Shown here: in pieces, positions 1 through 6,765 of the stretch
Layout: each line of letters begins with the position of its first letter
Numbering within the stretch: the first letter of the stretch is position 1
Origin: DAOVFN01 sp964607835
Lineage (GTDB): Archaea; Aenigmatarchaeota; Aenigmatarchaeia; QMZP01
DNA: 46,874 nt
NCBI GenBank assembly: GCA_964607835.1
Contig: CAZSLL010000010.1
Location: 1-46,874, forward strand
Direction of reading: 5' to 3'
Notes under the pieces: model-generated
Database searches by the model: none
What the model was told of the DNA's origin: nothing
The model's input: only the letters and a program-made list of their open reading frames with translations
Position numbers and translations under genes: made by a program

Positions 1-92
1 AGCCCCACGGGAACAAGGGAGTGCTCAGGGTCAGGTTCTCCAGGGGGCTTCCGGGAGATGCCGCCCCGGGAAAGGCCGAGATAGTCGAGTAG
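1..92 (+). CDS. rpl35ae: Ribosomal protein L35Ae, C-terminal fragment
   Basis: Reading from base 3, the first 92 bases encode 29 residues ending EIVE and a TAG stop. The stretch HGNKGVLRVRF followed by RGLPGDA matches the C-terminus of archaeal L35Ae, where an HGxxG turn, a basic VRARF strand and a KGLPGQA segment close the small beta-barrel of this large-subunit protein. The rest of the gene lies upstream of the window. A T-run follows the stop directly. The assignment rests on family memory of the C-terminal pattern; the fragment is short but the match is continuous. Confidence 0.8.
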   Translation, partial: PHGNKGVLRVRFSRGLPGDAAPGKAEIVE

Positions 93-102
93 ACCTTTTT
101 AT
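93..102 (+). terminator. T-run behind L35Ae
   Basis: CCTTTTTATT directly follows the L35Ae stop codon. Archaeal termination commonly uses U-tracts, so this is a plausible terminator ahead of the transporter gene. No hairpin was found. Confidence 0.35.
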
Positions 103-137
103 TCGGGTTCGACCTACCTATTCTCAGGAGGCGTTAG

Positions 138-1301
138 GTGGTAGGGATGCGCTTATTGTACAGGCCACACAGGATACATCACCTGAAGAAGGAGCTAAAG
201 GAAATCTATGCCAACCAGGTTATAGAGAGCCTCGGGCTCTTCATGATAGGCATATTCATACCCGCCTATCTCATAGAGTCAGGATTCGGGTTCCTGGCGT
301 CTGTCTCCTTCATCATCATGCAGTGGGCCGTGGCCGCCCTGTTCTCCACCGTTGCAGCAAAGCTGGACGGGGAGATAGGCGTCAAGCACACGGTCCTTGC
401 CAGGGTCCCTGTGGTCGTGGCCTACCTCATCATGGTCATGAGCATTGGGCAATACCCGGGCCTCTATCTCCCCGCGCTTGTCCTGGGAGGGCTCTCCCTG
501 TCCATGTACTGGGTGTCCATGAACACAGAGTATGTGAGGTCCTCTGACAGAAACGACGAGGGCGAGGAGGCGGGCATGTACGTGGGCCTTCCCTACGCAA
601 CCGCTGTCGTTGGCCCCCTGGCGGGGGCAGGGGTACTCACCATATTCGGTTTCGACTGGCTCTTTTCCATCGCTGTTGCACTCATTTTCCTCTCCGTGGC
701 CCCTCTGTTCCTGTCCAACGACCACAAGGGGGACATATTCTCTGTCAAGAGGGTTGAACTCATGATTGACAGAAGAAGGGCCCTTCTCTACGTGACCATG
801 GGGGTTATTTACACCACTGACTTCGTGCTCTGGTCGCTGTATGTCTTTCTGAACTACGGCTACCTCTCCCTTGGTCTGGCTGCCTCTCTGGTGGGCATGG
901 GAATGATAATCTACACCATGTTCGTGGGAAGGCTCAGCAACACCATAAAGGGAAGGACAAAGGTCACCAGGATAGCGGGTTTCCTGTCGGTAATCCTCTG
1001 GCTCCTAAGGCTGGCCGCTGACTCCCAGCTGGAGTTCATGCTCCTCTCCCTGGCGGGCGGTTTCATAATAAGCACTTTCTGGATATCGCTCTACGCTGAC
1101 TTCGCGATGTTCGCCAAGAAGAACCAGGTGTGCAGGTGCGTGGTGTTCAGGAACATCTGGATAAACATAGGCCATTCCATTCCCGTGTTCCTGCTCCTGC
1201 TGGCGGCGGGCTATGCGGGCATGGGGACAGTGGAGTCCATAAGGGCGGCCTTCGTGCTGGCCGCGGCATTCTCGCTCACCATGCTGTTCTTCAGGAGATA
1301 G
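138..1301 (+). CDS. Major facilitator superfamily (MFS) transporter
   Basis: The 387-residue protein is strongly hydrophobic, with about 10-12 predicted membrane helices in two halves. They are separated by a charged loop near residues 196-213, which is the MFS layout. A basic N-terminus (RPHRIHHLKK) precedes helix 1 and a polar loop with SSDRNDEGEE sits near residues 135-145. The GTG start at 138 is preferred because a GGAG sequence lies 7 nt upstream; the next ATG at 147 is farther away. Substrate cannot be told from sequence; an efflux role is possible but unsupported. It converges on the cupin gene with one base between stops. Confidence 0.75.
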   Translation: MVGMRLLYRPHRIHHLKKELKEIYANQVIESLGLFMIGIFIPAYLIESGFGFLASVSFIIMQWAVAALFSTVAAKLDGEIGVKHTVLARVPVVVAYLIMVMSIGQYPGLYLPALVLGGLSLSMYWVSMNTEYVRSSDRNDEGEEAGMYVGLPYATAVVGPLAGAGVLTIFGFDWLFSIAVALIFLSVAPLFLSNDHKGDIFSVKRVELMIDRRRALLYVTMGVIYTTDFVLWSLYVFLNYGYLSLGLAASLVGMGMIIYTMFVGRLSNTIKGRTKVTRIAGFLSVILWLLRLAADSQLEFMLLSLAGGFIISTFWISLYADFAMFAKKNQVCRCVVFRNIWINIGHSIPVFLLLLAAGYAGMGTVESIRAAFVLAAAFSLTMLFFRR

Positions 1302-1302
1302 C

Positions 1303-1689
1303 TCAGGCCTCCTCGGCCTTCTCGAGCAGGGCTTCCTGGTCCTCTTCACTCTTGCCCCTGCCCTCGTACTTCTCGAATATGCATATGAAGACCAGGTCAT
1401 CCCTGCTGGTGTTGAACACCTTGTGGAACTGGCCCCCCTTTATCAGCACGATGTCCCCGGTATCCACAGGGAAGCGGTTTGAGTCGAGCTGCATCTCGCC
1501 CCTGCCGTCCATGACCATATACACCTCGTCCACGCCCTCGTGCTCATGGCCAGAGGTCTCCTTTCCGGGGTGTAGGATGGTCATGGAGACGTTGAGGTGA
1601 TCCAGGTACTCCAGGTCATGGACAGAGTACACGTCAGTGTCCCTGATGGGCTTCACCTGGCCCGCGAACTCCTTTATGTCAATCTTCAT
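1303..1689 (-). CDS. Small cupin-domain protein
   Basis: This 128-residue single-domain protein has the two cupin motifs. Motif 1 includes PGKETSGHEHEGVDEVYMV, which supplies two His and a Glu ligand, followed by the DGRGEM turn. Motif 2 includes GDIVLIKGGQFHKVFN and supplies the last His. It probably binds a divalent metal; small cupins act as isomerases, dioxygenases or sugar or ligand sensors, and nothing here decides between these. The ORF opens at 1707, but a TATA-like ATTTAAAAT (minus strand, 1717-1709) lies about 24 nt before the ATG at 1689, which fits a leaderless start there. The gene diverges from the Mre11-like gene around a perfect palindrome. The C-terminus is a charged helix (KSEEDQEALLEKAEEA). 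Confidence 0.8.
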   Translation of the reverse strand: MKIDIKEFAGQVKPIRDTDVYSVHDLEYLDHLNVSMTILHPGKETSGHEHEGVDEVYMVMDGRGEMQLDSNRFPVDTGDIVLIKGGQFHKVFNTSRDDLVFICIFEKYEGRGKSEEDQEALLEKAEEA

Positions 1690-1708
1690 GGGATTGTATT
1701 GTCGCATG

Positions 1709-1745
1709 ATTTTAAATTGTTAGATGCCATGGCATGTAAATTAAA
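1709..1745. promoter_or_regulatory. Divergent promoters with central 12-bp palindrome
   Basis: A TATA-like element for the cupin gene (minus, 1717-1709) and one for the Mre11-like gene (plus, TAAATTAAA at 1737-1745) lie back to back. Exactly between them is the perfect palindrome ATGCCATGGCAT (1724-1735). Both boxes sit 24-29 nt from the chosen leaderless ATGs. A dimeric regulator bound here could control both genes. Confidence 0.55.
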
Positions 1746-1769
1746 GGATTGCAGGCAATACCTCATGGC

Positions 1770-2906
1770 ATGAGGATATCCATAATTTCTGACGCCCACC
1801 TGGGCCACAGGCAGGGAACCGAGGCAGGGGAGGATTCCTACGAGGCCCTGGAAGAGGCCCTGAGAAAGTCAGCGGGCTGCGACATCATCCTTATGGCAGG
1901 GGACCTGTTCGACTCAAGGACCCCCTCCACCGAGGCGCTCACGAGGTGCATGGAGCTTCTCATAGGGCCCCTCTCACAGGAGGGCGGGACATCCCTGGTG
2001 AGGGGCATTGGAAAGGACACCGAAAAGCTGGGGGTCCTCCATATCCAGGGCACCCCTGTGGTGGCCATCCACGGCACCCACGAGAGGAGGGTTAAGGGCC
2101 TTCTCAACCCTGTCCAGGCCCTGGAGAGGGCCGGGTTCCTCATACACCTCCATGCGCAGGGCGTAGTGCTGGAGAAGGGCAGGGAGAGGATATGCATCCA
2201 GGGACTCTCGGGCGTTCCTGAGCAGTACTCAGAGACCGTGCTGAAGAGGTGGGGGCCAAAGCCGGAAAAGGACTCATTCAGCATACTCATGCTCCACCAG
2301 TCTGTTTCCCCATTCATGTACGCCCAGCACCTGCTCCCTGCGGAGAACCTGCCAAAGGGGTTCGACCTCTACGTGCTGGGCCACATCCACGAGGGAAAGA
2401 GGGCCGAGCTCCACGGCTCGCCCCTCATAATAGCGGGCTCCCTGGTCCCCACCAAGCTCACCAGGGAGGAGTCCTCTCCCAGGGGATTCTGGCTGTTTGA
2501 CACTAAGCAGGGGCAGGCGGCCTTCGTGGCACTGGAGGGCCAGAGGAGGGTGTACATCATCGAGCAGGGCGCTGAAGAGGATGCGGCAGGGCAGATAGAG
2601 AGCCTCCTCCGGCACGAGCACCCGAAGAAGCCCTACATACTGGTGAAAGGGAAGGACCTGGACAGGCAGGCACTGAAGGCCAGGTTCGGGGAGAGGGCCA
2701 TCCTATCCTTCAGGGAGGCCAGGGAGGAGCAGGTCCCCAGGGCAGTAGGGATGGAGCAGCAGGCACTTTCTGTAAGGGAGCTGGGAAGGAAGCTGCTCTC
2801 AAGGAACCTGGAGGGTGCTGACCTTGACAGGGACACCTTCATGGAGGTCTTCGAGCTCCTGGAGGAGGGGAGCCAGGATAAAGCCCTGGCCCTGCTCAGG
2901 AAATGA
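1770..2906 (+). CDS. Mre11/SbcD-like metallophosphoesterase
   Basis: The 378-residue calcineurin-like phosphoesterase has the motifs of the Mre11/SbcD DNA repair nuclease group: SDAHLG (D8, H10), GDLFDS (D45, D48), HGTHERR (T103, H104), LHQS (H176) and GHIHEG (H205, H207). In canonical Mre11 the third motif is GNHD, where Asn is a metal ligand; here it is GTHE, so chemistry may differ. An ORF opens at a TTG at 1749, but the ATG at 1770 begins with the family-typical MRISIISDAH and lies about 29 nt from a TATA-like element. No rad50, herA or nurA is adjacent, which argues against a classical Mre11-Rad50 operon. The C-terminal third is a helical, charged region typical of capping segments in this group. 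Confidence 0.75.
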   Translation: MRISIISDAHLGHRQGTEAGEDSYEALEEALRKSAGCDIILMAGDLFDSRTPSTEALTRCMELLIGPLSQEGGTSLVRGIGKDTEKLGVLHIQGTPVVAIHGTHERRVKGLLNPVQALERAGFLIHLHAQGVVLEKGRERICIQGLSGVPEQYSETVLKRWGPKPEKDSFSILMLHQSVSPFMYAQHLLPAENLPKGFDLYVLGHIHEGKRAELHGSPLIIAGSLVPTKLTREESSPRGFWLFDTKQGQAAFVALEGQRRVYIIEQGAEEDAAGQIESLLRHEHPKKPYILVKGKDLDRQALKARFGERAILSFREAREEQVPRAVGMEQQALSVRELGRKLLSRNLEGADLDRDTFMEVFELLEEGSQDKALALLRK

Positions 2907-3091
2907 TTCTGTTGGTCAGAAACTGCTCCGGAAGGGTCCCGTGGGCGTCATAATCATGGCTTAGCTCCAGGAGAGCGGCCTCCCCCGCATCGCAGGAAAC
3001 ATTCGCGCTGCACAATATGGCGGCCTGCGCAGAGGGTGAGACTGCGAGAATTGCCAGGAGACCGCGGCAGGAACCATGGCCTTTATGATAC

Positions 3092-3119
3092 TATATATAT
3101 TTGCACGAATCCTATTTAA
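3092..3119 (+). promoter_or_regulatory. Possible TATA elements upstream of gatC
   Basis: TATATATATT (3092-3101) and CTATTTAA (3112-3119) precede the gatC ATG at 3150; either could be the TATA box. The rest of the 2907-3149 gap has no ORF that I can support. A stretch near 2967-2990 resembles a tRNA D-arm but no full tRNA fold follows. Confidence 0.4.
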
Positions 3120-3149
3120 TCACAATGCTTTGCAAAGGGCAGGGATAAA

Positions 3150-3437
3150 ATGACCAGCTCAATCAACAGGGAGACCGTGGACAGGGTGGCCAGGCTTGCC
3201 AGGCTCGAGCTCACCGAGAAGGAGGCACTTGGCTTCACAGAGGACCTGAAAGAGGTGCTCTCGGCCTTCAGGAGGCTCCAGAGAATCCCCACAGAGGGGG
3301 TGGAGCCCACCTTCCAGCCCGTTGAGGTGAGTGGCGTGCTCAGGGACGACAGGGTGGAGCCCGGCATACCCAGGGAGGAGCTGCTCAGGAACCTGAAGAA
3401 CAGGCAGGACGGCTACATAAAGGGCCCTAAGGTGTAG
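3150..3437 (+). CDS. gatC: Asp/Glu-tRNA amidotransferase subunit C
   Basis: The 95-residue protein has normal GatC length and pattern: N-terminal VDRVARLARLELTEKE, central EVLSAFRRL helix, the PTFQPVE and VLRDDRVEPGIPRE segments, and a C-terminal GYIKGPKV. GatC wraps around GatA and stabilises the GatCAB complex, which converts misacylated Glu-tRNA(Gln) or Asp-tRNA(Asn) to Gln- or Asn-tRNA with glutamine and ATP. The partners GatA and GatB are not in the window, so the genes are dispersed. GGGCAGGG just before the ATG is a weak ribosome binding site. Confidence 0.93.
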   Translation: MTSSINRETVDRVARLARLELTEKEALGFTEDLKEVLSAFRRLQRIPTEGVEPTFQPVEVSGVLRDDRVEPGIPREELLRNLKNRQDGYIKGPKV

Positions 3438-3520
3438 CCCTGATGGAGACTGCTACTTTTATCTGATTGCCATAATTATCAACAGGTGAGCGAATAGCAG
3501 GCAGCCATGTCCCCCTGATA

Positions 3521-4012
3521 GTGGGAATCGACCCGGGAACCACCACTGCCTTCGCAGCCCTTGACACGGGCGGCAGGGTGGTGGCCATAGGGAGCGGAAA
3601 GAGCCTGGACAGGTCAGGGCTCTGCAGGAGGCTGTCCTCGCTGGGGAGTCCTGTAATCATATCAGGGGACAGGAACCCGCCCCCCTCCTTCGTGGAGAGG
3701 ATGGCGTCCACCTTCTCGGCCAGGCTCGCGGTGCCTGAGGAGAACCTCTCCAGGCGGGACAAGAACACCCTGGCCAAAGAGCTCATGGAAGGGGGCAGGA
3801 AGCTCAACCAGCACGAGAGGGACGCCCTGGCTGCAGCTGCCTTTGCCTACAACTCTGTGAAGCCCATCTTGATGAGGGTGGGCCAGAGGCTCGACTCGCT
3901 GGGATACCATGACCAGGAGGCCAGGGACTTCGTGACCGCAAGGGTGGTACTTGAACGGGACCACGTCAAGAGGGCCATAGAGAAGTACAGGAAGGTAATA
4001 GAGCATGACTGA
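3521..4012 (+). CDS. RNase H-fold protein, DUF460 type
   Basis: The 163-residue protein opens with VGIDPGTTTAFAALD. This is the first strand of an RNase H/RuvC-like fold with a conserved acidic residue, as found at the start of archaeal DUF460 proteins. The middle has VIISGDRNPPPSFVERMASTF and RRDKNTLAKELM, also DUF460-like, followed by HERDALAAAAFAY with a conserved acidic residue. Full-length DUF460 proteins are usually much longer, so this is a short version. The GTG at 3521 is the only usual start codon in frame after the last stop. The final bases overlap the archaeosortase start by 8 nt, so the two are probably co-translated. The biochemical role is unknown. Confidence 0.6.
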   Translation: MGIDPGTTTAFAALDTGGRVVAIGSGKSLDRSGLCRRLSSLGSPVIISGDRNPPPSFVERMASTFSARLAVPEENLSRRDKNTLAKELMEGGRKLNQHERDALAAAAFAYNSVKPILMRVGQRLDSLGYHDQEARDFVTARVVLERDHVKRAIEKYRKVIEHD

Positions 4013-4589
4013 GGCCATCAGGAAGGCGCTGGCAAAAAGGCCCGGAGCGGCCAGGCTCATGGAGTTCTCGGCCAGGCTTTTCCTTCTGGCCCTCCCGCTC
4101 TACATTGTTATATGGCTTGGTGTGGACCTCTACCCCATCCAGCTCGCTGCTGTCTCCCACTCCTCCTGGCTGCTCTCTTTAACAGGGAGCCATGTGGTCG
4201 TGGAGGGAACATCCATAACAGTTAACAGCTCCTTCGAGTTCTTCATCATCCCGGACTGCACGGGATGGAAGAGCATGCTCTTCCTCTTTGCCCTGCTCTT
4301 CGCCGTGCCCGGGGCCTCCATTGGGAAGAGGCTGGCTGGCCTTGCACTGGGACTCCCCCTGGTGTGGGCAGGAAACCTCATGAGAATCCTCGGGGTGGTG
4401 CGGCTGCAGTCCTGGCTCGGAACAGAAAGCGCCCTTTTCTATCATGACACCCTTTTCCAGCTCCTCATGGTGGGTCTGGTGCTGGGGATATGGCTGGCCT
4501 GGCTCAGGTACCCTTACCGAGGTGCTTCCTGGCGTCGGATAGCATCCTTTGGTGGCCTTCTGCCAGGCCGTCAGGGAGCCCGTCGATAG
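4005..4589 (+). CDS. Exosortase/archaeosortase family protein
   Basis: This 194-residue polytopic membrane protein has about five hydrophobic segments and the family's three catalytic positions: Cys85 in PDCTGW, Arg127 in NLMRILGVV, and His147 in LFYHD. Archaeosortases cleave C-terminal tripartite sorting signals on exported proteins and are thought to transfer them to a membrane anchor. The subtype is not clear. The gene overlaps the DUF460-type gene by 8 nt. Its last 28 codons overlap the convergent Nudix gene, and after WLRYPY the tail is basic and not family-like. None of the exported proteins in this window ends in an obvious sorting signal (short motif, one TM, a few basic residues). 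Confidence 0.85.
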   Translation: MTEAIRKALAKRPGAARLMEFSARLFLLALPLYIVIWLGVDLYPIQLAAVSHSSWLLSLTGSHVVVEGTSITVNSSFEFFIIPDCTGWKSMLFLFALLFAVPGASIGKRLAGLALGLPLVWAGNLMRILGVVRLQSWLGTESALFYHDTLFQLLMVGLVLGIWLAWLRYPYRGASWRRIASFGGLLPGRQGARR

Positions 4590-4944
4590 GAAACCAGCTG
4601 GCGCCTGGCGAGGGGCGGGCCTTTACACTGACAGGCCTGCAAAGGAAGGCCATTCTTGCATCGCTGCCGCCTTTTCCGACATGGGCAGGATAGAAACCAA
4701 TCATCCTGGTCACGGAGACCTCAAGCCCCGCGGCCTCCTTAGCCACCCTCACACAGGCAGCCCAGGTGTCCTCCCCATCTTCCACTCGCCCGCCGGGAAG
4801 GGACCATGTCTCCCCGGAGCCCTCCTTCAGGAGAAGGGTCCTGCCGTTACTCACTATGACAGGGTTGACCTCAGAAATCCTGTAATTGTGCCTTGGCTTT
4901 ATCATGTCCCTCAGTGTCTGGATGGTAATCTTCCTCTCAGCCAC
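4504..4944 (-). CDS. Nudix-fold protein with degenerate Nudix box
   Basis: The 146-residue protein has the Nudix layout. WSLPGGRVEDGE leads into the helix WAACVRVAKEAAGLE. Against the Nudix box GX5EX7REUXEEXGU, the first Glu and the Arg are kept, but the Glu after Arg is Val and the second Glu of the EE pair is Ala, so two metal-binding acids are missing. It may be inactive or a binding protein. The GTG at 4944 is chosen because it overlaps the infB stop by 8 nt and has GGAGG 9 nt upstream, a translational coupling arrangement; an ATG at 4977 would overlap infB by 41 nt. Its 3' end overlaps the archaeosortase gene by 86 nt on the opposite strand. Confidence 0.75.
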   Translation of the reverse strand: MAERKITIQTLRDMIKPRHNYRISEVNPVIVSNGRTLLLKEGSGETWSLPGGRVEDGEDTWAACVRVAKEAAGLEVSVTRMIGFYPAHVGKGGSDARMAFLCRPVSVKARPSPGASWFPIDGLPDGLAEGHQRMLSDARKHLGKGT

Positions 4945-6664
4945 CTGACATCTCCTCCAGCAGTTCGAGCTCGTCACCCCTGAGCTTCTTCTTTAGGCTC
5001 ACCAGCACGCCCATGTCCCTCTCGCTTATCACGGTGTCCAGCTCGTCATTCTCGTCCACGTCCTTGCCGAAGACCGCCCCGGTCATGGAAAGCGCCACCC
5101 TCTCGCCTGCCTCTGCGCTCCTCACATTGTCACCGCGGGACTGTATCTCCCTGACCTCCCCTATGTCCTGGCCCCTGTTGCTCAGCCTGACCCCCGGCTT
5201 CAGGATGCCCTTGACCACCTCCACCCCGAAGACAGCGGGCTTGCTCTGCCTGAACAGGTAGCCTGGAAGCACCTTTACCCTTGCGGGCCTGGTCACGCTT
5301 GCCAGAAGGCTGTCCTCCTCCCTGAGCTTCCTCTCGCTGTCCCACTTCTGGTACTCCTCCACAAGGTGATAGATTATGTCTGATGAGAATATCCTCACGC
5401 CGTAGTCCTCGGCCAGCTTCCTGGTCTCCGGAGGGACCCGCACGTTGAATGCGAATATGAGGGGGTCCTCCATGCTCCTGGCCTCTGCAACATCGCTCTT
5501 TGTCAGTGCCCCGACATGGGCCTTCCTTATCCTGAGCCCGGCGTCCCTCAGGGTGAGTATGAGTGCCTCCAGGCTTCCCAGGGTATCGGCCTTGAGCAGG
5601 ATGCCCTCATTGTCGGTCTCTATCTCAACCTCTGACATCTCGCTCCTGACCTCCTCGGTGGCCCTCTCAACATCCCTCTCATTGCTCACTGACCTCAGGG
5701 GAGAACCGGCTATAACCCCCTCGAGGTTCGGGGCGGAAATCTTTATGCCCGCTGCTGCCTGCACCGAGGGTATGGTACTGAAGTCCTTCTCCACCCTGAG
5801 CTCGCTCAGGGGCTTGGGGCACAGGAGAGCCCTCACCTTGGTGCTGGTTATATGCTCCCCCCCTATGACCAGGGTGTCTCCTGCCCGCATCTCGCCGTCA
5901 TATATTATGGCGTCCACAGTGGTCCCGAGGCCCTTGTAGTCCTTGACCTCGAGCACGGTCCCCTTGCCCTCGCCAGGGGTTATCTCCAGCCTTCCCTTGA
6001 GGTAGCGCTGGGCAATCCCCCCCAGAATCATGAGCAGGTCTGGTATTCCCTCACCCGTTATGCTGGACACCGGGATGATGGCCACCTGCTTGGTGAAGTC
6101 CTTGACCCTGTCGAACCTCTCCGCAGGGAACCCCCTCTCAACGAGCTGGCCTATGAGCTTGTAGAGCTTGGTGTCAAGGTCCTCGGCAACCCTGTCAGGC
6201 TGGTTCGCGTAGGTCTCTGAGAAGCATGCGTTCTTGGAGGGGTTCCAGCCCCCCAGGCGGTCAATCTTGGTGGCAGCCACCACGAATGGGGTCCTGAACT
6301 GCTTGAGGTAGTTGATGCTCTCCTCTGTCTGGGGCTTGAAGCCATCGTTTATGTCCACCACGAGCACGGCCAGGTCTGCAATCGCCCCGCCCCTCTTCCT
6401 GAGGGTGGTGAAGGCCTCGTGGCCAGGGGAGTCTATCCACAGGAGCCCTGGTATGTCCAGCCCTGTTCCCACGGCGTCTGCCAGCCTTCCGCAGCCCTCC
6501 CTTATCACGTCGATGGGTATGTAGCTGGCCGAGATGTACTGGGTGATTAGCCCTGGCTCGGTCTTGGCCACAGCGGTGCCCCTGATCCTGTCGAGCAGGC
6601 TGGTCTTGCCATGGTCGACATGCCCAAGAGCTACGAGTATCGGGGAACGGATTTTCCTTTCCAT
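4937..6664 (-). CDS. infB: Translation initiation factor aIF5B/IF2
   Basis: The 575-residue GTPase promotes subunit joining and initiator tRNA positioning. Seen in order: G1 GHVDHGKTSLLD near residue 15, switch/G2 region with TQYISASYIP, G3 DSPGHEAF, G4 TKIDRLGG, then beta-barrel domain II, and C-terminal domains III and IV with the second barrel (LPGYLFRQSKPAVFGV). Length fits archaeal aIF5B, about 600 residues, without the bacterial N-terminal extension. An ORF is open from 6724. The ATG at 6664 is chosen because it directly precedes the conserved G domain and has GGGAGTGAT upstream at the same register as other genes here (GTGAT, 4 nt, ATG). The Nudix gene follows with overlapping stop and start. 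Confidence 0.95.
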   Translation of the reverse strand: MERKIRSPILVALGHVDHGKTSLLDRIRGTAVAKTEPGLITQYISASYIPIDVIREGCGRLADAVGTGLDIPGLLWIDSPGHEAFTTLRKRGGAIADLAVLVVDINDGFKPQTEESINYLKQFRTPFVVAATKIDRLGGWNPSKNACFSETYANQPDRVAEDLDTKLYKLIGQLVERGFPAERFDRVKDFTKQVAIIPVSSITGEGIPDLLMILGGIAQRYLKGRLEITPGEGKGTVLEVKDYKGLGTTVDAIIYDGEMRAGDTLVIGGEHITSTKVRALLCPKPLSELRVEKDFSTIPSVQAAAGIKISAPNLEGVIAGSPLRSVSNERDVERATEEVRSEMSEVEIETDNEGILLKADTLGSLEALILTLRDAGLRIRKAHVGALTKSDVAEARSMEDPLIFAFNVRVPPETRKLAEDYGVRIFSSDIIYHLVEEYQKWDSERKLREEDSLLASVTRPARVKVLPGYLFRQSKPAVFGVEVVKGILKPGVRLSNRGQDIGEVREIQSRGDNVRSAEAGERVALSMTGAVFGKDVDENDELDTVISERDMGVLVSLKKKLRGDELELLEEMSGG

Positions 6665-6703
6665 AGAAATCACTCCCGCTGCTGGATTATAATGGCCGGG
6701 AAT

Positions 6704-6720
6704 GCTTTTTAAATATTTTA
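6704..6720. promoter_or_regulatory. Shared AT-rich promoter between infB and carA
   Basis: CTTTTTAAATATTTTAT reads as a TATA-like element on both strands. On the minus strand it is about 45 nt before the infB ATG, allowing a short leader that contains the GGGAGTGAT site. On the plus strand it would start transcription near 6740, just before carA. Confidence 0.5.
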
Positions 6721-6765
6721 TCATCTAAATAGTGGTGGGTTCCTATCGCAGATTCAGCGCTTGTA

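Noticed and set aside
2960..3050. tRNA-like D-arm (TGGCTTAGCTCCAGGAGAGC) in the gap before gatC
   Set aside because: No matching anticodon stem, no GGTTCRANTCC T-loop and no pairing acceptor stem could be placed around it.
3440..3475. Possible C/D box RNA (TGATGGA ... CTGA) between gatC and the DUF460-type gene
   Set aside because: Imperfect C box, no internal D'/C' pair and no terminal stem visible.
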